64,000 nucleotides of DNA, taken from Chloranthus sessilifolius. Lineage: Eukaryota > Streptophyta > Magnoliopsida > Chloranthales > Chloranthaceae. Shown here in pieces: positions 1 to 12,160 of the stretch. Both the position numbers and the translations under genes were made by a program. The stretch spans positions 151,632,060-151,696,059 of the forward strand of contig CM037586.1 of assembly GCA_021018995.1 (NCBI GenBank), read 5' to 3'. Positions within the stretch are counted from its first letter, which is position 1, and each line of letters opens with the position of its first letter. The notes under the pieces are model-generated. The model was not told the DNA's origin. It did no database searches and was given only the letters and a program-made list of their open reading frames with translations.

Positions 1-180
1 TGCCGGCACGTATTGGCAGTACATACCGGTATCGGTTGTCAGCGGTACACGATACGTATCGTTTGTACCGTTGGCCTGTGCCTTTTTTTCATTGTGTCAC
101 TGATACATTCAATGTATCTGCGATACCGGTACGACACGTATCGGTTTTGAGGGTGGACTATACGATACAAAAAACTGAGA
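1..180. repeat. GATACC/GTATCGG-rich repeat
   Basis: The block is built from variants of GATACCGGTACG and CGATACGTATCG, including the 12-bp palindrome near position 50-61. A related GGTATCAAT...GATACGAATCG block lies at about 43,556-43,640. Short ORFs through it have no recognisable domain. It probably belongs to a dispersed repeat that runs off the left edge. Confidence 0.4.
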
Positions 181-760
181 TTTTGACCCATGACAATGAC
201 CTCGATGACAAGGGCGGCGACTTCTTCTTTCTTAGCCCCAATAAGTTGAAGCAAGGATGACGACCACGACTTCTTCCCTCTCCGGCAAGTCACAACGATT
301 TCTTATTCCTTAGTTTCAGGTGGTTTTCAAGAAGGTTTCAAGTGGAGGTGATGTCATTGTGTTGTTACAACTCGCCGAAGTTTGGGAAGAAGAAAAAGGA
401 TGAATTTCTAGTTTAGGATTTCAAGAGAGTTTCTGGTGAGTTTCAAGAGGGTTTATGGTATTTTCAAGAAAATTTCTGATTTAGTGTCTGTTGAGGACGA
501 AGTTTAAGAGGTGGGGTTTCAAGTGGAGTTGGATTTCAAGAGGAGGGTTCCAAGAGAGTTTATGCTAGGTGGGTTTCAAGAGGGTTTATGCTAAAGTTGC
601 TCCAGAGTTTTGTGGGTGTCCCCCCATTGGGTTTTTTTATCATTTAAAAAAAAACCATCTTTTTTGCTCCCACGTGTGTACGTAGGTGCTTTTCAAGATT
701 CGGTAGATGCAACTAAAGAAACTCTTACTGAAAGCACCCACTTATTATTACAAAATTTAT
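164..760 (+). repeat. TTTCAAGAGGG-rich dispersed repeat, copy 1
   Basis: This stretch holds many variants of GGGTTTCAAGAGGGTTT, then a conserved tail around AGATTCGGTAGRTGC. The same order (GAYGACRACCACGACTTCTT-like head, TTTCAAGAGG words, AGATTCGGTAGGTGC tail) recurs at 1,690-2,185. The two blocks are therefore diverged copies of one repeat. I do not recognise the family and see no terminal structure. Confidence 0.45.
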
Positions 761-929
761 ACGGCCTCCACTTATGTTTTTCATTTTTTCATAAATATGC
801 ACTGACCCAATTTATCCGAAGTACCAACTTCTTCTCCGTCCTGAACAAAAACCCTAAATCAGAAACTCTCTTGAGATTGATGCGAAATCGAAGCCACGCC
901 GAGATAGTGGCTGGATAAAGAGGAGACAT

Positions 930-1680
930 GGAAAGAGAAAGTGGACCTGTGAATGAGTTTTAAAAGACCTGTGTGCACGTTATTTTAGGCATTTTTATCT
1001 AGGTTTAGTTTCCTTTTTATTAGGATTCTTTTAATAAGTGGTTTGTTTTAGAATTAGTTTCCTTATTTGAATTATTTAGGGGTTAGGCACATATATGTCA
1101 TATGAGACTGTTAATTTCGTCACTTTCAGCGTAACTATCGGAAAAGTGGTCATAAATCCATCAAAACATGTCGGAATTGCATAATTATTCTCTTGTTGGA
1201 AAAGTACTTCGATAAGCTTTCAAATAAGACCAATTTCACATCAATCGGACATTGTTTGATCCTTTAAAAGTCGTCGCGTAATAAAAAAAAAGTGATTATA
1301 GTGAAATTAAGTATGACCGTTAGATTAGAAAGTTTTAATGGTTGATTAGCAGTTTTATTTTTAACAGTATTCTTAGGGTTTCTTTTCTTTATAAATACAC
1401 ATTGTAATCTCTTATGAAAATATTGAATGAATGATTAACAAAATTTATGAGTTTCACTGTGTTAATTCTAGAGAACTTGAGATGAGTTTTCATTAAAAGA
1501 GTGATTCTTCTCCCGCGTGCGGTTTGGTATGAGGCCAATTTTATTTCTTAGAGCGATTCCTTGGATCTTCTTCTACCCCTATTTTCCTTTTTATTTTTGT
1601 TTTAATTGACGAATGAAAACCCTAACCCCTATTGTGCGGGATTTATACTATTTTAGGATTAGCATGCATTTTCCTGCATC
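930..1680 (+). repeat. LTR-like sequence (TATA box, leader), family unknown
   Basis: The block has an LTR-like layout. A TATA motif (CTTTATAAATACAC near 1,389) is followed by a leader ATTGTAATCTCTTATGAAA and an ATTGAATGAATGATTAAC stretch typical of plant LTR R/U5 regions. No paired LTR, primer site or target duplication could be fixed, so the ends are approximate. It may be a solo LTR lying between the two TTTCAAGAGG repeats. Confidence 0.35.
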
Positions 1681-1689
1681 AGAAATCCA

Positions 1690-2185
1690 CCTGAAATGCA
1701 CTCGAAATCCACCGAAAAGTTGTGGCGATGGCGACGACAACTTCTTATTCCCCTTCCTTAGCTCTGGCAAGTCGTGTTGACAACAACATGATTTCTTCTT
1801 CTTCGACATTAACTCCAGCACGTCGAAATGACGACAATGATGATGACAACCACCCTCAAAAGAGTTTTCATTTCAAGAGGGTTTCAAGACGGTTTAAAGA
1901 GGCGATTTCAGGTGGGCTTCAAGAGTGTTTCAAAAGGGAATTTCTGGTGATTTTTAAGAGGATTTCAAGTGAATTTCATGAGTTTATAGGACTCGTCGGA
2001 GCTAAGGACAAAGAAGAATAAAAATAGGAATAAGTTGAAGAAGTAGAAGAAGTGGGTGCCCTAGTTGAATTCACTAGGGTGTAAATTTGTTTACACCTCA
2101 TTGAAATTGGAGGGTACTTTACCCAAGAATGTGGGAGCATAGGTACTTTTCAGAGATTCGGTAGGTGCTAATTTAGTTACCCTTA
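1690..2185 (+). repeat. TTTCAAGAGGG-rich dispersed repeat, copy 2
   Basis: This is the diverged second copy of the repeat at 164-760, sharing the TTTCAAGAGGGTTTCAAG core and the AGATTCGGTAGGTGC tail. It carries the open frame listed separately at 1,722-2,021. Confidence 0.45.
1722..2021 (+). CDS. Hypothetical 99-codon ORF in a repeat
   Basis: The frame is open for 99 codons. The product has a Ser/Thr/Asp-rich first half (including an NDDNDDDN acidic run at about residue 35) and a basic second half (FKRVSRRFKEA). The basic half comes straight from the TTTCAAGAGG repeat words, and the frame is broken in the sister copy at 164-760. No domain or signal is visible and I do not recognise it. It is more likely chance coding in a repeat than a gene. 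Confidence 0.15.
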   Translation: MAMATTTSYSPSLALASRVDNNMISSSSTLTPARRNDDNDDDNHPQKSFHFKRVSRRFKEAISGGLQECFKREFLVIFKRISSEFHEFIGLVGAKDKEE

Positions 2186-2466
2186 TAGTTTTACCGGTTG
2201 AAATTACAATGTACTACTGGGATGGTTAGAATCCTCTATTTGGCTGAGAAATATGTCCACGATGGATCGCTAGTTTTACTAGGGTTGATCAAGCATATGT
2301 GCCAATCAGCGTGAAGGTGGACGGTCATGCCACAATCTATTTAAAGGCGATCACAGAAGTTGACATCATAAAAAAAAAATTTAAAGGAAAAAAAAAAAAA
2401 ACGTAAATTAACTTTTAAAACACATCCAACATATAAAATCCATCGAAGTTTTCTATTTTTTTTACA

Positions 2467-2483
2467 TGGTATCGTATCAGAGC
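2467..2483 (+). other. Copia-type primer-binding site with internal 5-bp duplication
   Basis: TGGTATCGTATCAGAGC equals the usual initiator-tRNA-Met primer site TGGTATCAGAGC with GTATC repeated inside it. The sequence before it ends in ...TTTTTTTACA, as an LTR end would. A possible gag start (MIDTTNLNMKEVN) follows at about 2,510. The upstream few hundred bases may be a decayed LTR. The rest of the element is not seen. Confidence 0.4.
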
Positions 2484-2624
2484 AAAGTAATGTCAAGAAG
2501 GTGGTAATGATAGACACAACAAATCTCAATATGAAGGAGGTGAACATAGCAGAAGTCCTTCAAAAGAACTTAAAAGTGAACATCCTCATAATCATAGTAA
2601 CCGAATTCGGATTTGGCTATCATT

Positions 2625-2795
2625 CGGTGGTGGAGGGTCAGATCAGTCTAATTCGGATCAAGAACCGAGGAACAGACACGCATACACATATGACAGTTGG
2701 GAGGGTGGAAACAGCATGGAGGATGAGTATCGAACCCACGACCTCCGCCCTCACAATGGAGGGAGGTTACCAACTGGGCTAATGCCTCTTTGGTA
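2625..2795 (-). repeat. tRNA-derived SINE (family A, copy 1)
   Basis: Read on the minus strand, an RNA polymerase III A-box-like stretch (TTAGCCCAGTTGGTAAC) is followed about 35 bp on by a B box (GTGGGTTCGATACTC). A non-tRNA body with GTGTCTGTTCCTCGGTTCTT comes next. A related copy with the same body (GTGTCCGTGTCTATTCCTCG) is at 41,399-41,640. The cloverleaf is not intact, so this is a SINE and not a tRNA gene. Ends are approximate. Confidence 0.65.
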
Positions 2796-2799
2796 TATA

Positions 2800-4559
2800 T
2801 ACAATATATCTAAACTTACTTAAAGTTAAACATTGGCATTTTTAAGCAATAAAATAAGGACAATGCATAACCCATATGCATCAACAATTCACAACCATTA
2901 AAAAAAAGTCAAAAAAAAGGGTACGAAATATGATCAAAGCATGTATCACAAATTCACAATCATAAAAATTCAGAAAATTCCTTAAATTCTGAAAAAATTG
3001 AGAATGTTTCGGAGAATCCACATATGGGGACCAAATATTCGGCGAAAAGTTCAGCAGACGATGTATTCGGGGAATTTTTCCTAAAAGTTCATCAATTCGG
3101 AGAATTGTGACAGAGTTCATAATATTCAAGTTAAACTCCATCAAATCCAAGAAGAGCAACAATAAAAATCTTGGCAACAACCCATTTAAACTTTTTCCCA
3201 AACAATTACTAAATGCAGAAACTTCAATCATCAAAGCTAAAAAAAAATGTAACAGGAAAATTGGAAAAAAAAACAGACAAACACAAAGGAGATCGAACAC
3301 ATCCATTTAGAGATGCTACTAACCTTTTAGGTAGCAGACGACTATTTTTAACGAGCATTACTCTGTAAGAACAGAGAGAGAGAGAGAGAGAGAGAGGAAG
3401 GAGAGTTAAGTGGGGAGTGAGCTTGGTGTTTGTGTATTTATAATTGGCTGAACTTACCGCATTCAACAGAGAAATTGAAGACTTGAAGTCGTCTCCTTTG
3501 TCGCATTTGCACCATGGCTTGTTTTTTAAATAGTGAATAATATGTGAACTAAAAACCGTTCTGCATCAGAGGGTCCCGCCATTAAAGCAGCAGGTGATCA
3601 ACGTCGGAGGTTCTCCAATAGCTTGAACCATCATAATAGGTTACTTACATGAAGCATAGAATCATTGCTACACTGTTCGTTGGGCTCCATGTCGCACTTT
3701 ATAAAGCTAGCTGTACCCATTTCATCGTTTTGAGATCATGGCCACTTATCAGACGGTGGAGATTCGGGTCCTAATTTAGCTCGGTTGTTCATTGCGTTTC
3801 TCATGCAAGAAATTTTTCAAAGTTTGATCTTAAATCAACGGTGGTCAATACCAGTGGGAAACGTGGGATTATATGACGATGTTAGTGACTAGCACCATGG
3901 AATCATTGTAGCATTCTTTGTCTGTAGTGTGGGCTCCATGTTGTTCGTTGAAGTGAAATTGGGGCCCAGATTACTGTCCTTTTTGAAGGGGGAAACCTTG
4001 GTTGCTAAGTATTTGAACCTTGGTCGCTAAGTGAGGAGAGGGGATTGGATAGTCGGTGTTTCGTACTAGTTGTGCGGGTACTCGGGTCGTGTACCTAATG
4101 CCGAATCAATAGTGACCCCTTCCACGTTGATATTTGATGGTGGCATGTCTACCTTGACCTCTATGTCGTTAGTGTTAAAGTGACTCGGCTCGACTGAAAG
4201 AAACATAGGTAACGAATTCTTTAGTGGGTACCTACATTTACAACCAAAGATTCTTCCCCCTTGAACCAATCATTCACTCAATGAATCTAGCGATCACGAG
4301 CCTATCATGGAATAGTAAAAATTTTGTCAAATTATGATTTCACATGTACCGCATTCATGTGGAATGATGTAGATAATTTACTGTCTATTCCTTTACTCTA
4401 AAGATCATTAGATTATGCACACTGATCAATTGATAGGTGTTAATTTCATGCGACTCACATCCCAGAAAAGGATCCCCTAATTAATTCTGGTGCTGCTAAT
4501 CTAATGGTAACCCATCTTCTCTACGGAGGATAGCTTGCGCGCCTTGTAATAGAATACTC
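2800..4559. other. No recognisable gene; GA microsatellite
   Basis: Several frames here stay open for 60-140 codons (for example 2,881-3,306 on the minus strand), but they are AT-rich and I recognise no domain. A (GA)n tract lies at 3,373-3,395. I see no other feature. Confidence 0.4.
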
Positions 4560-4567
4560 CCAAATTG

Positions 4568-5539
4568 TATAGTGACAAATTTCGTTTTCGGTAATTTTTC
4601 GGTGGGGGGATCCTTTAGGTACATTTCGGATTAATTTTGATATATTTCGAAAAAATTTCGGGGATTAAAAATATATATATATATAATATATTTAATATTT
4701 AAAAAAAAAAATTAGCAATTGATCCAAGTGGCCAAGCACTGACACTGAACTCAAGCATAGAATTATAGAAGACAAACTGACAAAAGGTACAATTATACTC
4801 ACCCAAAGGCCGCTTTTTCACCCCATCTCCTCCACTAGGCATGCATTGACCACCTTTGATCAAATGGTGGAAGTCATTTCTCGTCCCATCTTTTGCACAA
4901 TGGATATATGGATCGTAAGCGTACCATCAGACGGTCGTGTTTTTATTACACGTGGTACACATTTCAAAAAGTGACGTTAAAATCATGCCTGAGTGTGATG
5001 GGGGTCTTATGATTTTATGAGATGTGTGTCGTGTATAATAAAAGACCGACCGTCTGATGATATCCCCATGATCTATAGATCCATTGTAAAAAAATGGGAA
5101 CGAAAAATAACCTCCACCATTAGATTCAAGGTCAGTCAATGATTACCTGTTGAAAAAGGTAGGGTGAGAAAGCAACTAAGGGATGGTTTGTAGCTTTTTT
5201 ACAATTCCTTTAGTCCCACATCGTTCAACCGAAAAACCCTTCACACTCTACCCATCTCTAAAAGAGGTTCCATGCCCAAGTAAATACCACACAGCTTGGT
5301 GGTAACCGGTGGTGACCGGTGAGTTCTTCTTTAGCTAAATTATTATTTTATTCAAAAATAAATAAATAAATAATGAAAAAAATGTCAAAATTTACCGAAA
5401 TTGCAAAAATTTCGTCGAAAAATATAGAAACTACCGAAATTACCGAAAAGGGTTGAAATTTTTTCGAAATTTTTGTTTGAACCCCAATTCGATTATTTTC
5501 GCGAAATTTCACTGAATTTCAACGAAATTTGTCACTATG
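4568..5539. mobile_element. Non-autonomous hAT-type element, copy 1
   Basis: The terminal inverted repeats read TATAGTGACAAATTTCG and CGAAATTTGTCACTATG. The flanking 8-bp target duplication is CCAAATTG on the left (4,560-4,567) and CCAAACTG on the right (5,540-5,547), a 7 of 8 match. An 8-bp duplication fits the hAT superfamily. The subterminal parts are full of CGAAATTTCG/TTTCGGTAATTTTTCGG words. There is no transposase. A long hairpin (4,796-5,182) sits inside, at the same relative place as in copy 2. Confidence 0.8.
4796..5182. repeat. Fold-back (hairpin) MITE inside hAT-type copy 1
   Basis: Two imperfect inverted arms of roughly 180 bp meet near position 4,990. The left arm holds ACCATCAGACGGTC and CACCCCATCTCC. 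The right arm holds GACCGTCTGATG and GGTAGGGTGAGAAAGC. Relatives lie at about 24,217-24,618, 39,733-40,152, 40,166-40,572 and 43,105-43,376. Confidence 0.7.
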
Positions 5540-5547
5540 CCAAACTG

Positions 5548-5909
5548 TTAACAAGCTATTAATAAACTTCATCAGCTCATGATGCGGGTTGAATTTGAAT
5601 CCATTAATTCATATTAGGATTAAGTAACAAGTCGGGAATCCGTAGGATGATGCACGGGAGTACTGATCCATGCATGGCATTGATAAAATTAAGGAAGAAT
5701 TCGTGAGATGCATCCATATTTAAGCAATAAGGTGAAAACTGAAAAACAATGCCTTTGCCAAACACGTAATACCAACACATATATCAGAGGAGATAAAAAA
5801 GAGGTGGTGGTCCGTGGGGAGAGCAGACCAAGACCATGTTACAAAAAAAAGTGAGATTTTTTATTTGTGTTTAATTTCTTATATCTTTTGAAAATTCTCT
5901 TTTCTTTTA
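5548..5909. other. No recognisable feature
   Basis: AT-rich sequence between two mobile elements. I see no domain-bearing frame or terminal structure. Confidence 0.4.
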
Positions 5910-8032
5910 GGCCCTGATTGATAGCAATGAAACTCTAAAAAAAGGAAATGAAATCAATTTCTTAGTTTATTTCTTGGGAAATAATTTCCTCTAGAAATAA
6001 ATTTTTCACTGTTTGATTAGTGTGTTTGACAAATGACTTTCATTGGAAATTGATTTCTCTTATTTTATTAATATTTTTGAAAATGAGTTTTTAAGTTTTG
6101 ATCATTTATTATTAAAATCATAATTAAAGTGAAATATTAACCAATAATTTTCTTAATGATATTCTATTACGCTACAAATTAATACCATAGTAATCACTAT
6201 TTATTACCAAGTTACATAAGCCAGAGTTTGAAAAGTCAAACTCAAATGAAAAGTCAAACTTTGATCAAACTTCAAATTTTGACCAATAAAAATATATAAA
6301 ACTAAATAGCAAAGTTGTAAATGCTAGTATCTAATGTAAGTTTAGATGCTGAAATTAAATTAAATTTTTATAAAAGTCAGACTTTGATCAAAATTTTAAC
6401 TTTGACCAAGAGAAAATTTTGTAATACATCAACAAGTTACAAAAGTCCAACTGCAAATTAATATAACAGTATTCATATACATAGTTAGGTTATACTTGTC
6501 AAAATTTCATAATATATCTACTTTTAATAAAAGTCAAACTTTGATCAAACGTAAAATTTTAATTAATAAAGAAATTTAAGACTAAAGTACAAAATTATGT
6601 AGTAAATGCTAGTATGTGCTGTAAGGTTTCAAGTTGAAAGAAAATTCAATTTTTAAACTTGAAAAAAAAATTAATTTTTTTAAAAAATCAAACTTTGACC
6701 AATAAAAAATTCGATAATCTAACGCCAACCTACAAATTAACATAACAGTATTCGTATCCATCGCTAAGTTACAGACTAAAAAATTTGACTAAATATCAAT
6801 TTTTTTAAAAGTCAAACTTTTACCAAATGTAAAAAATAGAAAAATAAAATTTGATAATGTACTACAAAGTAATAAATTTTAAAAAAAAAACCTCATTGGG
6901 GATACAGAAGTTTTAAAAAATTAAATTGTATTAAAAAGTCAAAGTTTGAACAAATATCAAACTTTGACTGGTAAAAATTTACATTACCAAAATATAAATA
7001 ACAACAGTAATAATAGCTATCTACTGTCAAGATACACTTTTCAAATTTTGACGTTAGTCAAAATTTGTATAAAAGTCAAACTTTGACTAATAAAAATGAG
7101 GCAATATATTTTTAAGTTACAAATTAAAATAATGATAGATATTTTTAATTATAATATTCCACTAATTAAATTTTATAATATTTTATAGAAAATTGAACTT
7201 TGACCAAGAAAAAATTGCACTGATATGATATAAATTTATTTAGTAGTAGACTCTATAAGCAGGTTCGAGTTTGACTAAAAATAAATTCTGTGTAAAAGTC
7301 AAAGTTTGACTAAAGGTCAAATAATTTACTAATATAATTAACCAAAAGTCAATGTTTGACTAAAGGTCAAACTATTAACTAATACAATTGAGAATCTAAT
7401 ATCAAATTATACATCAACACGACAGTATCCTTTTTGCGTCATCAAATTATTGGAGTCAAAGTCTAATAAAGGTAAAATTTTAATTAAAAGTCAAAGTTTG
7501 ACCTTAAAGTCAACTTTTGACCCCTAAAAATTTGATAATATATTACTAACTTACAACTTATCATTTTTCAATAGTTAAAGTCTGATCAAAAGTCAAAACT
7601 TTAAATAGCTTATAAATCTTGTTAAAGTTTGATTAAAATTCAAACTTTGATCAAAGTCAAATATTAGCTAAAAAGGGTATGACGTAGATCATGTGGTAGT
7701 CATAGTGATCGTACTGGTATGATAATTATAAAAATTGAAGTTACATTTTAGAAGTCAAAAGATATTATTTTTTTTACTTTTATTTTTTTAACAACTTTAT
7801 ATTTGAAATGACAAAAAATTATTATTTTGTTAATGAGAAACTCAATTTTAGCCACTTAAAATGTTGGAATAGTTTCCTCCTAAAATGATTTGGTGTATGA
7901 AAATTCAATTTTCATGCGGGGCCGACTTAATTACATTTCCATCTACTTACATAGCTATCAAACAACAATAATTGGAAAGTAAATTTCATTTCTACCTATA
8001 AAATTATATTTCCATGTTATCAAACAAGGCCT
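5910..8032. mobile_element. Non-autonomous PIF/Harbinger-type element, copy 1 (2.1 kb)
   Basis: The ends GGCCCTGATTGATAGCAATG and (reverse complement) GGCCTTGTTTGATAACATGG form an inverted repeat. A 3-bp TTA target duplication flanks both sides (5,907-5,909 and 8,033-8,035), as expected for PIF/Harbinger and Tourist-like elements. The interior has no transposase but carries about three dozen TTGAC or GTCAA words, mostly as AAAGTCAAACTTTGACCAA. Copy 2 is at 46,046-48,132. A terminal fragment is at 27,150-27,346. Confidence 0.8.
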
Positions 8033-8035
8033 TAA

Positions 8036-8593
8036 AAATTTCTAAACGTGATTTGTAACCCCACAACTAAGAACTAGTAAGAAACTTGTGTGATGCACGG
8101 GACCAAGAAAAGAAGCATACTGTCTGAAAAATACAAATAATTTTTGTGAATTTGTTTGTTTATCTGACCCAAGTTGAATTAGTTTACTAACATACCTAAA
8201 TATAATCCAACGCCTCATATCATCTTAATGTAAAAAACAACGTTAATAAACCTGTATTACTCTGAAATTTTTATTAGGTAACTGGGTTATGTATTGCCAA
8301 CTCTATATAGATCAATCTCAACCTATTTACATATTTATAAGTGTACCGATACACATTTTTTAAAAGTGTACCTACACACTTGTTAGGATAAGGGTGGGGG
8401 CTATCTATGATTGTTAACATATTTTAGTAGTTGATATGTCATAATTCTTTAATCAATAATAATATTAAAGTAGATTAAATAGCAATAAAATATAAGAAAT
8501 TGAATAAGCTTCAACAAAAAATGGCAACTGATATTCGATTCTTAATTTCTCAAAAAAAAATGACTTCACAATATCAAATGAAAATTTCTATTA
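8036..8593. other. 3' flank of hAT transposase relic
   Basis: AT-rich sequence downstream of the minus-strand hAT pseudogene. The stretch TGTACCGATACACA...GTGTACCTACACAC around 8,341-8,380 is a weak inverted pair. I could not find a clear hAT terminus matching the presumed one near 12,150. Confidence 0.35.
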
Positions 8594-10948
8594 CAGTTGT
8601 CATCGACGGTCTTTTATGTTCTAAAAGTGATGCATGATTATCTCATAGCTGATGTTATTAAAAATAACTTTTTCAATATATGTGACTAAACAACCATTCA
8701 ACCACTCATCTCTCATTCGATTACGCAACCGATTCTTCACAATATGCATAGCAGAATGTGTCCTCTCAACAGTGGCAATAGCAACTGGTAGGATTAGCGC
8801 TAATGTTATGAGTAAGTAAATCAGTGGATATATAATATTTTTTTCGTCTCAATCATCTTTTGGACAAGTTTGCTAATCCCTTTTACTTTTAAAAATTCAA
8901 TGTTAGAGCTCATAACAATAATATAAGTTTCAAGTTGATTGTCAAGAGCCATCAAATCTACTATCGAAAATTCAACTAGATAAAATTGAGCAAGGCAAAC
9001 AAATTTTTTCTTATCGAAAGTTGAGAATGACTTTTTTGAATTCATACATGATATACAAAGGAGTAGTTCAGTATTAACTTCACTAAAATGGTTGTTGAGC
9101 TCTTGAAGTTGTATGTCAATTATAACATAGAGCAACTATGCACGATAGTGATGTAGATTTGTCATTTCTTCAATTTTGTTTTGTGATCGTCCTTGGGCTA
9201 CAAACTTATCATCCATGTTAGGAGCAATGATATTGTATTTGCCACAAAATGAAGACACTTCATTGATGAGAGAATCCCAATCATTATCTCTCATCTTTTG
9301 CAGTCTTTTCTTCGATACCTCAATTAGCGTCATGTCATTTACTATATCTTGATCTCTTCGTTGTAATGCCTTTGATAGAATATTAATGATTCCTAATATA
9401 TTTTTCATTAAATGAAGGGTAAATGCAAACTCAAAAGACCGTATTGAACCTAATAGGCCATCTGCTTCGTACTTTTGCTCCGATTATGAGCTCTCTTTCA
9501 CAATAATCTCAAGTAGTTTCATCGCAAAAGAAAACATATCAATCGAGCTTAGTAGTGTATCGAAGTGTGAGCCCCAATGTGTCTCACCTGCTAGTTTAAG
9601 GCTAGTCTCCTGATTCAAGTCATGCTCACTCGTAGTTTTTCCGTTCTTAATTGCTCCAATTACTTTAGTAGCTTGAATATTTTGAAGATTCTCTTTACGT
9701 TTACACGATGCTCCAACAATATTCACTACACCAGAAACCAAGCTGAAGACTAATGTAATTTTATTTTGATTTCTTACAACATCTACAGGGGCTAACCGAA
9801 GTTGTGTGCAAAACAATGAAAATAAAATACACATTTATTCTCCTTCATGATGAGTGCTTTGAGGCCACCATATTCACCCTGCATATTATTAGCACCATCA
9901 TAACCTTGCCCACGTAATCTCATTATACTCAATCTATGCTTAGAGAATAATGATTCGATTGCATTTTTTAGTGATATAGCAATAGTTTCACTTACATGTA
10001 CTATTCCTAAAAAATGTTAAATTACACATCCTTGTTCATTCACATAGCGTAAAGCAACTGTCATTTGCTCTTTTACATATACATCACATGACTCATCAAC
10101 CAAAATAGCAAATAAAGATTCTCCAATATCTTTAATAATAATTTTAGTGATTTTAGCTGTAGTAGCACTTGCAATATCTTTCTGAATATCCGATGAAATT
10201 AATTTCAGATTTTTCAGAGCATTTATTACAAATGCTTTTAATATTTTCATTAAGATCAACACTATAATGCAAAAGGTCACAAAATTTACCCTTGATTGCT
10301 CGAACCCTCTGATTCATCATGACCACGAAAAGCTAGTCCTTGACGTAGAAGAAATCGAATGTTATTAATTGATGTATTTAAAAGAGATATTGTAATCCTT
10401 ACGAGTTTGGTCAAAATGCTTATCTGAATATGTTGATTTTGGTTCATTAAATCATGACACTTCTTGACGGCGTATCTTTGAGCACTCTTAGGCCCTCCAA
10501 CATGAATATCAAATCTTTCTTTCTCTTTCCAATTTTTAAATCCTTCAACCCCAAAAGAGTCACAACCCCCTTTCACTTCTTTATCTTTCCTAAAAAGATA
10601 GCAATTCAAGCAAAATGCTACATCCTTTTCAATGTTATATTCTAACCAGTTACCATACGTATCAAACCAATCAAGATAGAATCGCCATTACTGGTTTCCA
10701 CTTTTCGTCAGAGGGAAAATGTGTTTACGAGGCTGACAAAGTCCCTTTTGCAGATATGCTCTTCAGATCAAATCTCGATCATTAGGATGGTAATCTAAAA
10801 TTCAAATACGTAAACTAGGATCTGCTGGAAGATTTGTTAAGTTAACCTCTGTATGACTTCTCTTTGAACTAGATTGTATTTGGTAAAAATTATCATTTTG
10901 TACAATAGGAGGTAGTTGGTCAGACTTTCTTTTAAGAAATTTATCCAT
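8594..10948 (-). pseudogene. hAT transposase, TTF-type/zinc-finger-MYM1-like, decayed
   Basis: Spread over several frames is one protein of the plant TTF-type hAT transposase family. It starts at 10,948 with MDKFLKRKSDQ, then NLPADPSLRI and DYHPNDRDLI (in-frame stops between), the TTF-type finger region (WLEYNIEKDVAFCLNCYLF), and a block with LLRQGLAFRGHDES at about 10,300-10,370. Next come LVDESCDVYVKEQM (10,020-10,130), RLRGQGYDGANNMQGEYGG (near 9,850-9,930), ETHWGSHFDTLL (9,540-9,590) and MTLIEVSKKRLQKMRDNDWD (9,270-9,340). It ends in the hAT dimerisation region, ALILPVAIATVERTHSAM and KNRLRNRMRDEWLNGC (8,680-8,800). Family members normally read through as about 700-800 codons. Here there are several stops and shifts, so the enzyme is dead. 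The order of blocks is complete, so this is an aged but nearly full-length copy. Confidence 0.85.
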
Positions 10949-11050
10949 AACTACTCAACAGTGGAAAATGGGGAAATAGGGACCTATCAAGTGTAAGATA
11001 ACAAGTGTATTAGAATACGACAGGCTAACATATAATATATAAATTAAAAT

Positions 11051-11092
<42 letters not shown>

Positions 11093-12160
11093 CAAATAGA
11101 TAACATCGCTTGGGTCAAATCGACCTAATCTGATCCGATTTTTATTATTGTAACAACTAGTCTCGACCCAAAGCTTGGTAGTGAGTTGAGCCAATTGGAT
11201 AGCGAGTTGGGCTAATCAAAATCAATTAGTATTGATCATTTAAATATCATTTTGGTGCTTAAATGACTATTAGCCCCAAAATAACAACACTAATAAGTAA
11301 TAACACTAAAAAGTAAATAATGAAACCCAAATCTGACAATTCTCAATATCAATCGTTTTACATTTCTACAAATTAAACCCTAATCATCATATAAATAAAT
11401 TAGAAAATATAAAGGAATAAAAAAAAAATATTTATAATCGTAGATTTATAGAACCCGAATTGCAAATTTGATTATTTATTTGAAAACATGCATACCTCTG
11501 CCAGAGAGATTTATTGGAGTTTAGCAAAGAATCTCGGAGATTAGGGGGAGTGGCTGGAGGTCGCCGATAGACAGTAGTCAAATTTGTTCGATGTCGACGA
11601 CTTGCCGATTTCCTATTGCGAAATAAACCCTTAGAGAGAGAGAGAGAGGAGAGTTGAAGAGTGATTTGATAACTGTAAGAGAGAGAGGGAGGGATTTGGT
11701 TAGATAATAGTATGAGAGAGAGATTTCGTATTTCATAAGATGAGAGAGAGGGATTTGGTAGTAAGATTTGTTTGTACTTGCGGTGGAGTAATTGAACCAT
11801 AGAGAGTGAAAGAGATTTTTTAAGATGAGAGAGAGAACGAGAGAGGTTTGGTAAGATGAAAGAGAGAGATATTTGCTAAGATTTGGTGTGACGTGTTGTG
11901 GAGTGATTGAGTGAAAGATATTACTTAAATATTAAAGGAACTAATATTGTGTTGTATATTACACTAAAACTAAATGTATAATAGATTTGGGGGTTAATAA
12001 TCATAGATCTGAGGGCTTGATAACCATAGATCTGGGGGCTTGCAAGAGTTGCACCTAAGAAAGGAATATCCATTTACAGCATATAAAAGATTTTTTTAAG
12101 ATTAAATGGGGGCTTGAGCCCCTAGGCGATTGTACATGGCTACACCATTGGTTGGGATTT
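10949..12160. other. 5' flank of hAT relic: TA repeat, purine tracts, possible terminus
   Basis: This holds a (TA)n run at 11,053-11,091 and GAGAGAGAGG purine tracts between 11,630 and 11,860. On the minus strand the stretch GTGTAGCCATGTACAATCGC followed by GGGGCTCAAGCCCCCA near 12,105-12,150 resembles the 5' terminal part of TTF-type hAT elements. The element may therefore begin there. The matching end on the far side of the transposase is not evident, so the boundary is an inference. Confidence 0.35.

Noticed and set aside
2625..2795. Possible tRNA gene on the minus strand
   Set aside because: A and B boxes are present but the acceptor and anticodon arms do not pair, and a related body recurs at 41,399-41,640; it is a SINE.
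2881..3306. 141-codon minus-strand ORF rich in Phe and Leu
   Set aside because: It is translated from A-rich plus-strand sequence, has no domain, and lies in no gene-like context.
8341..8400. Left terminus of the hAT element
   Set aside because: A weak inverted pair exists, but it does not match the presumed right end near 12,150 and no 8-bp duplication was found.
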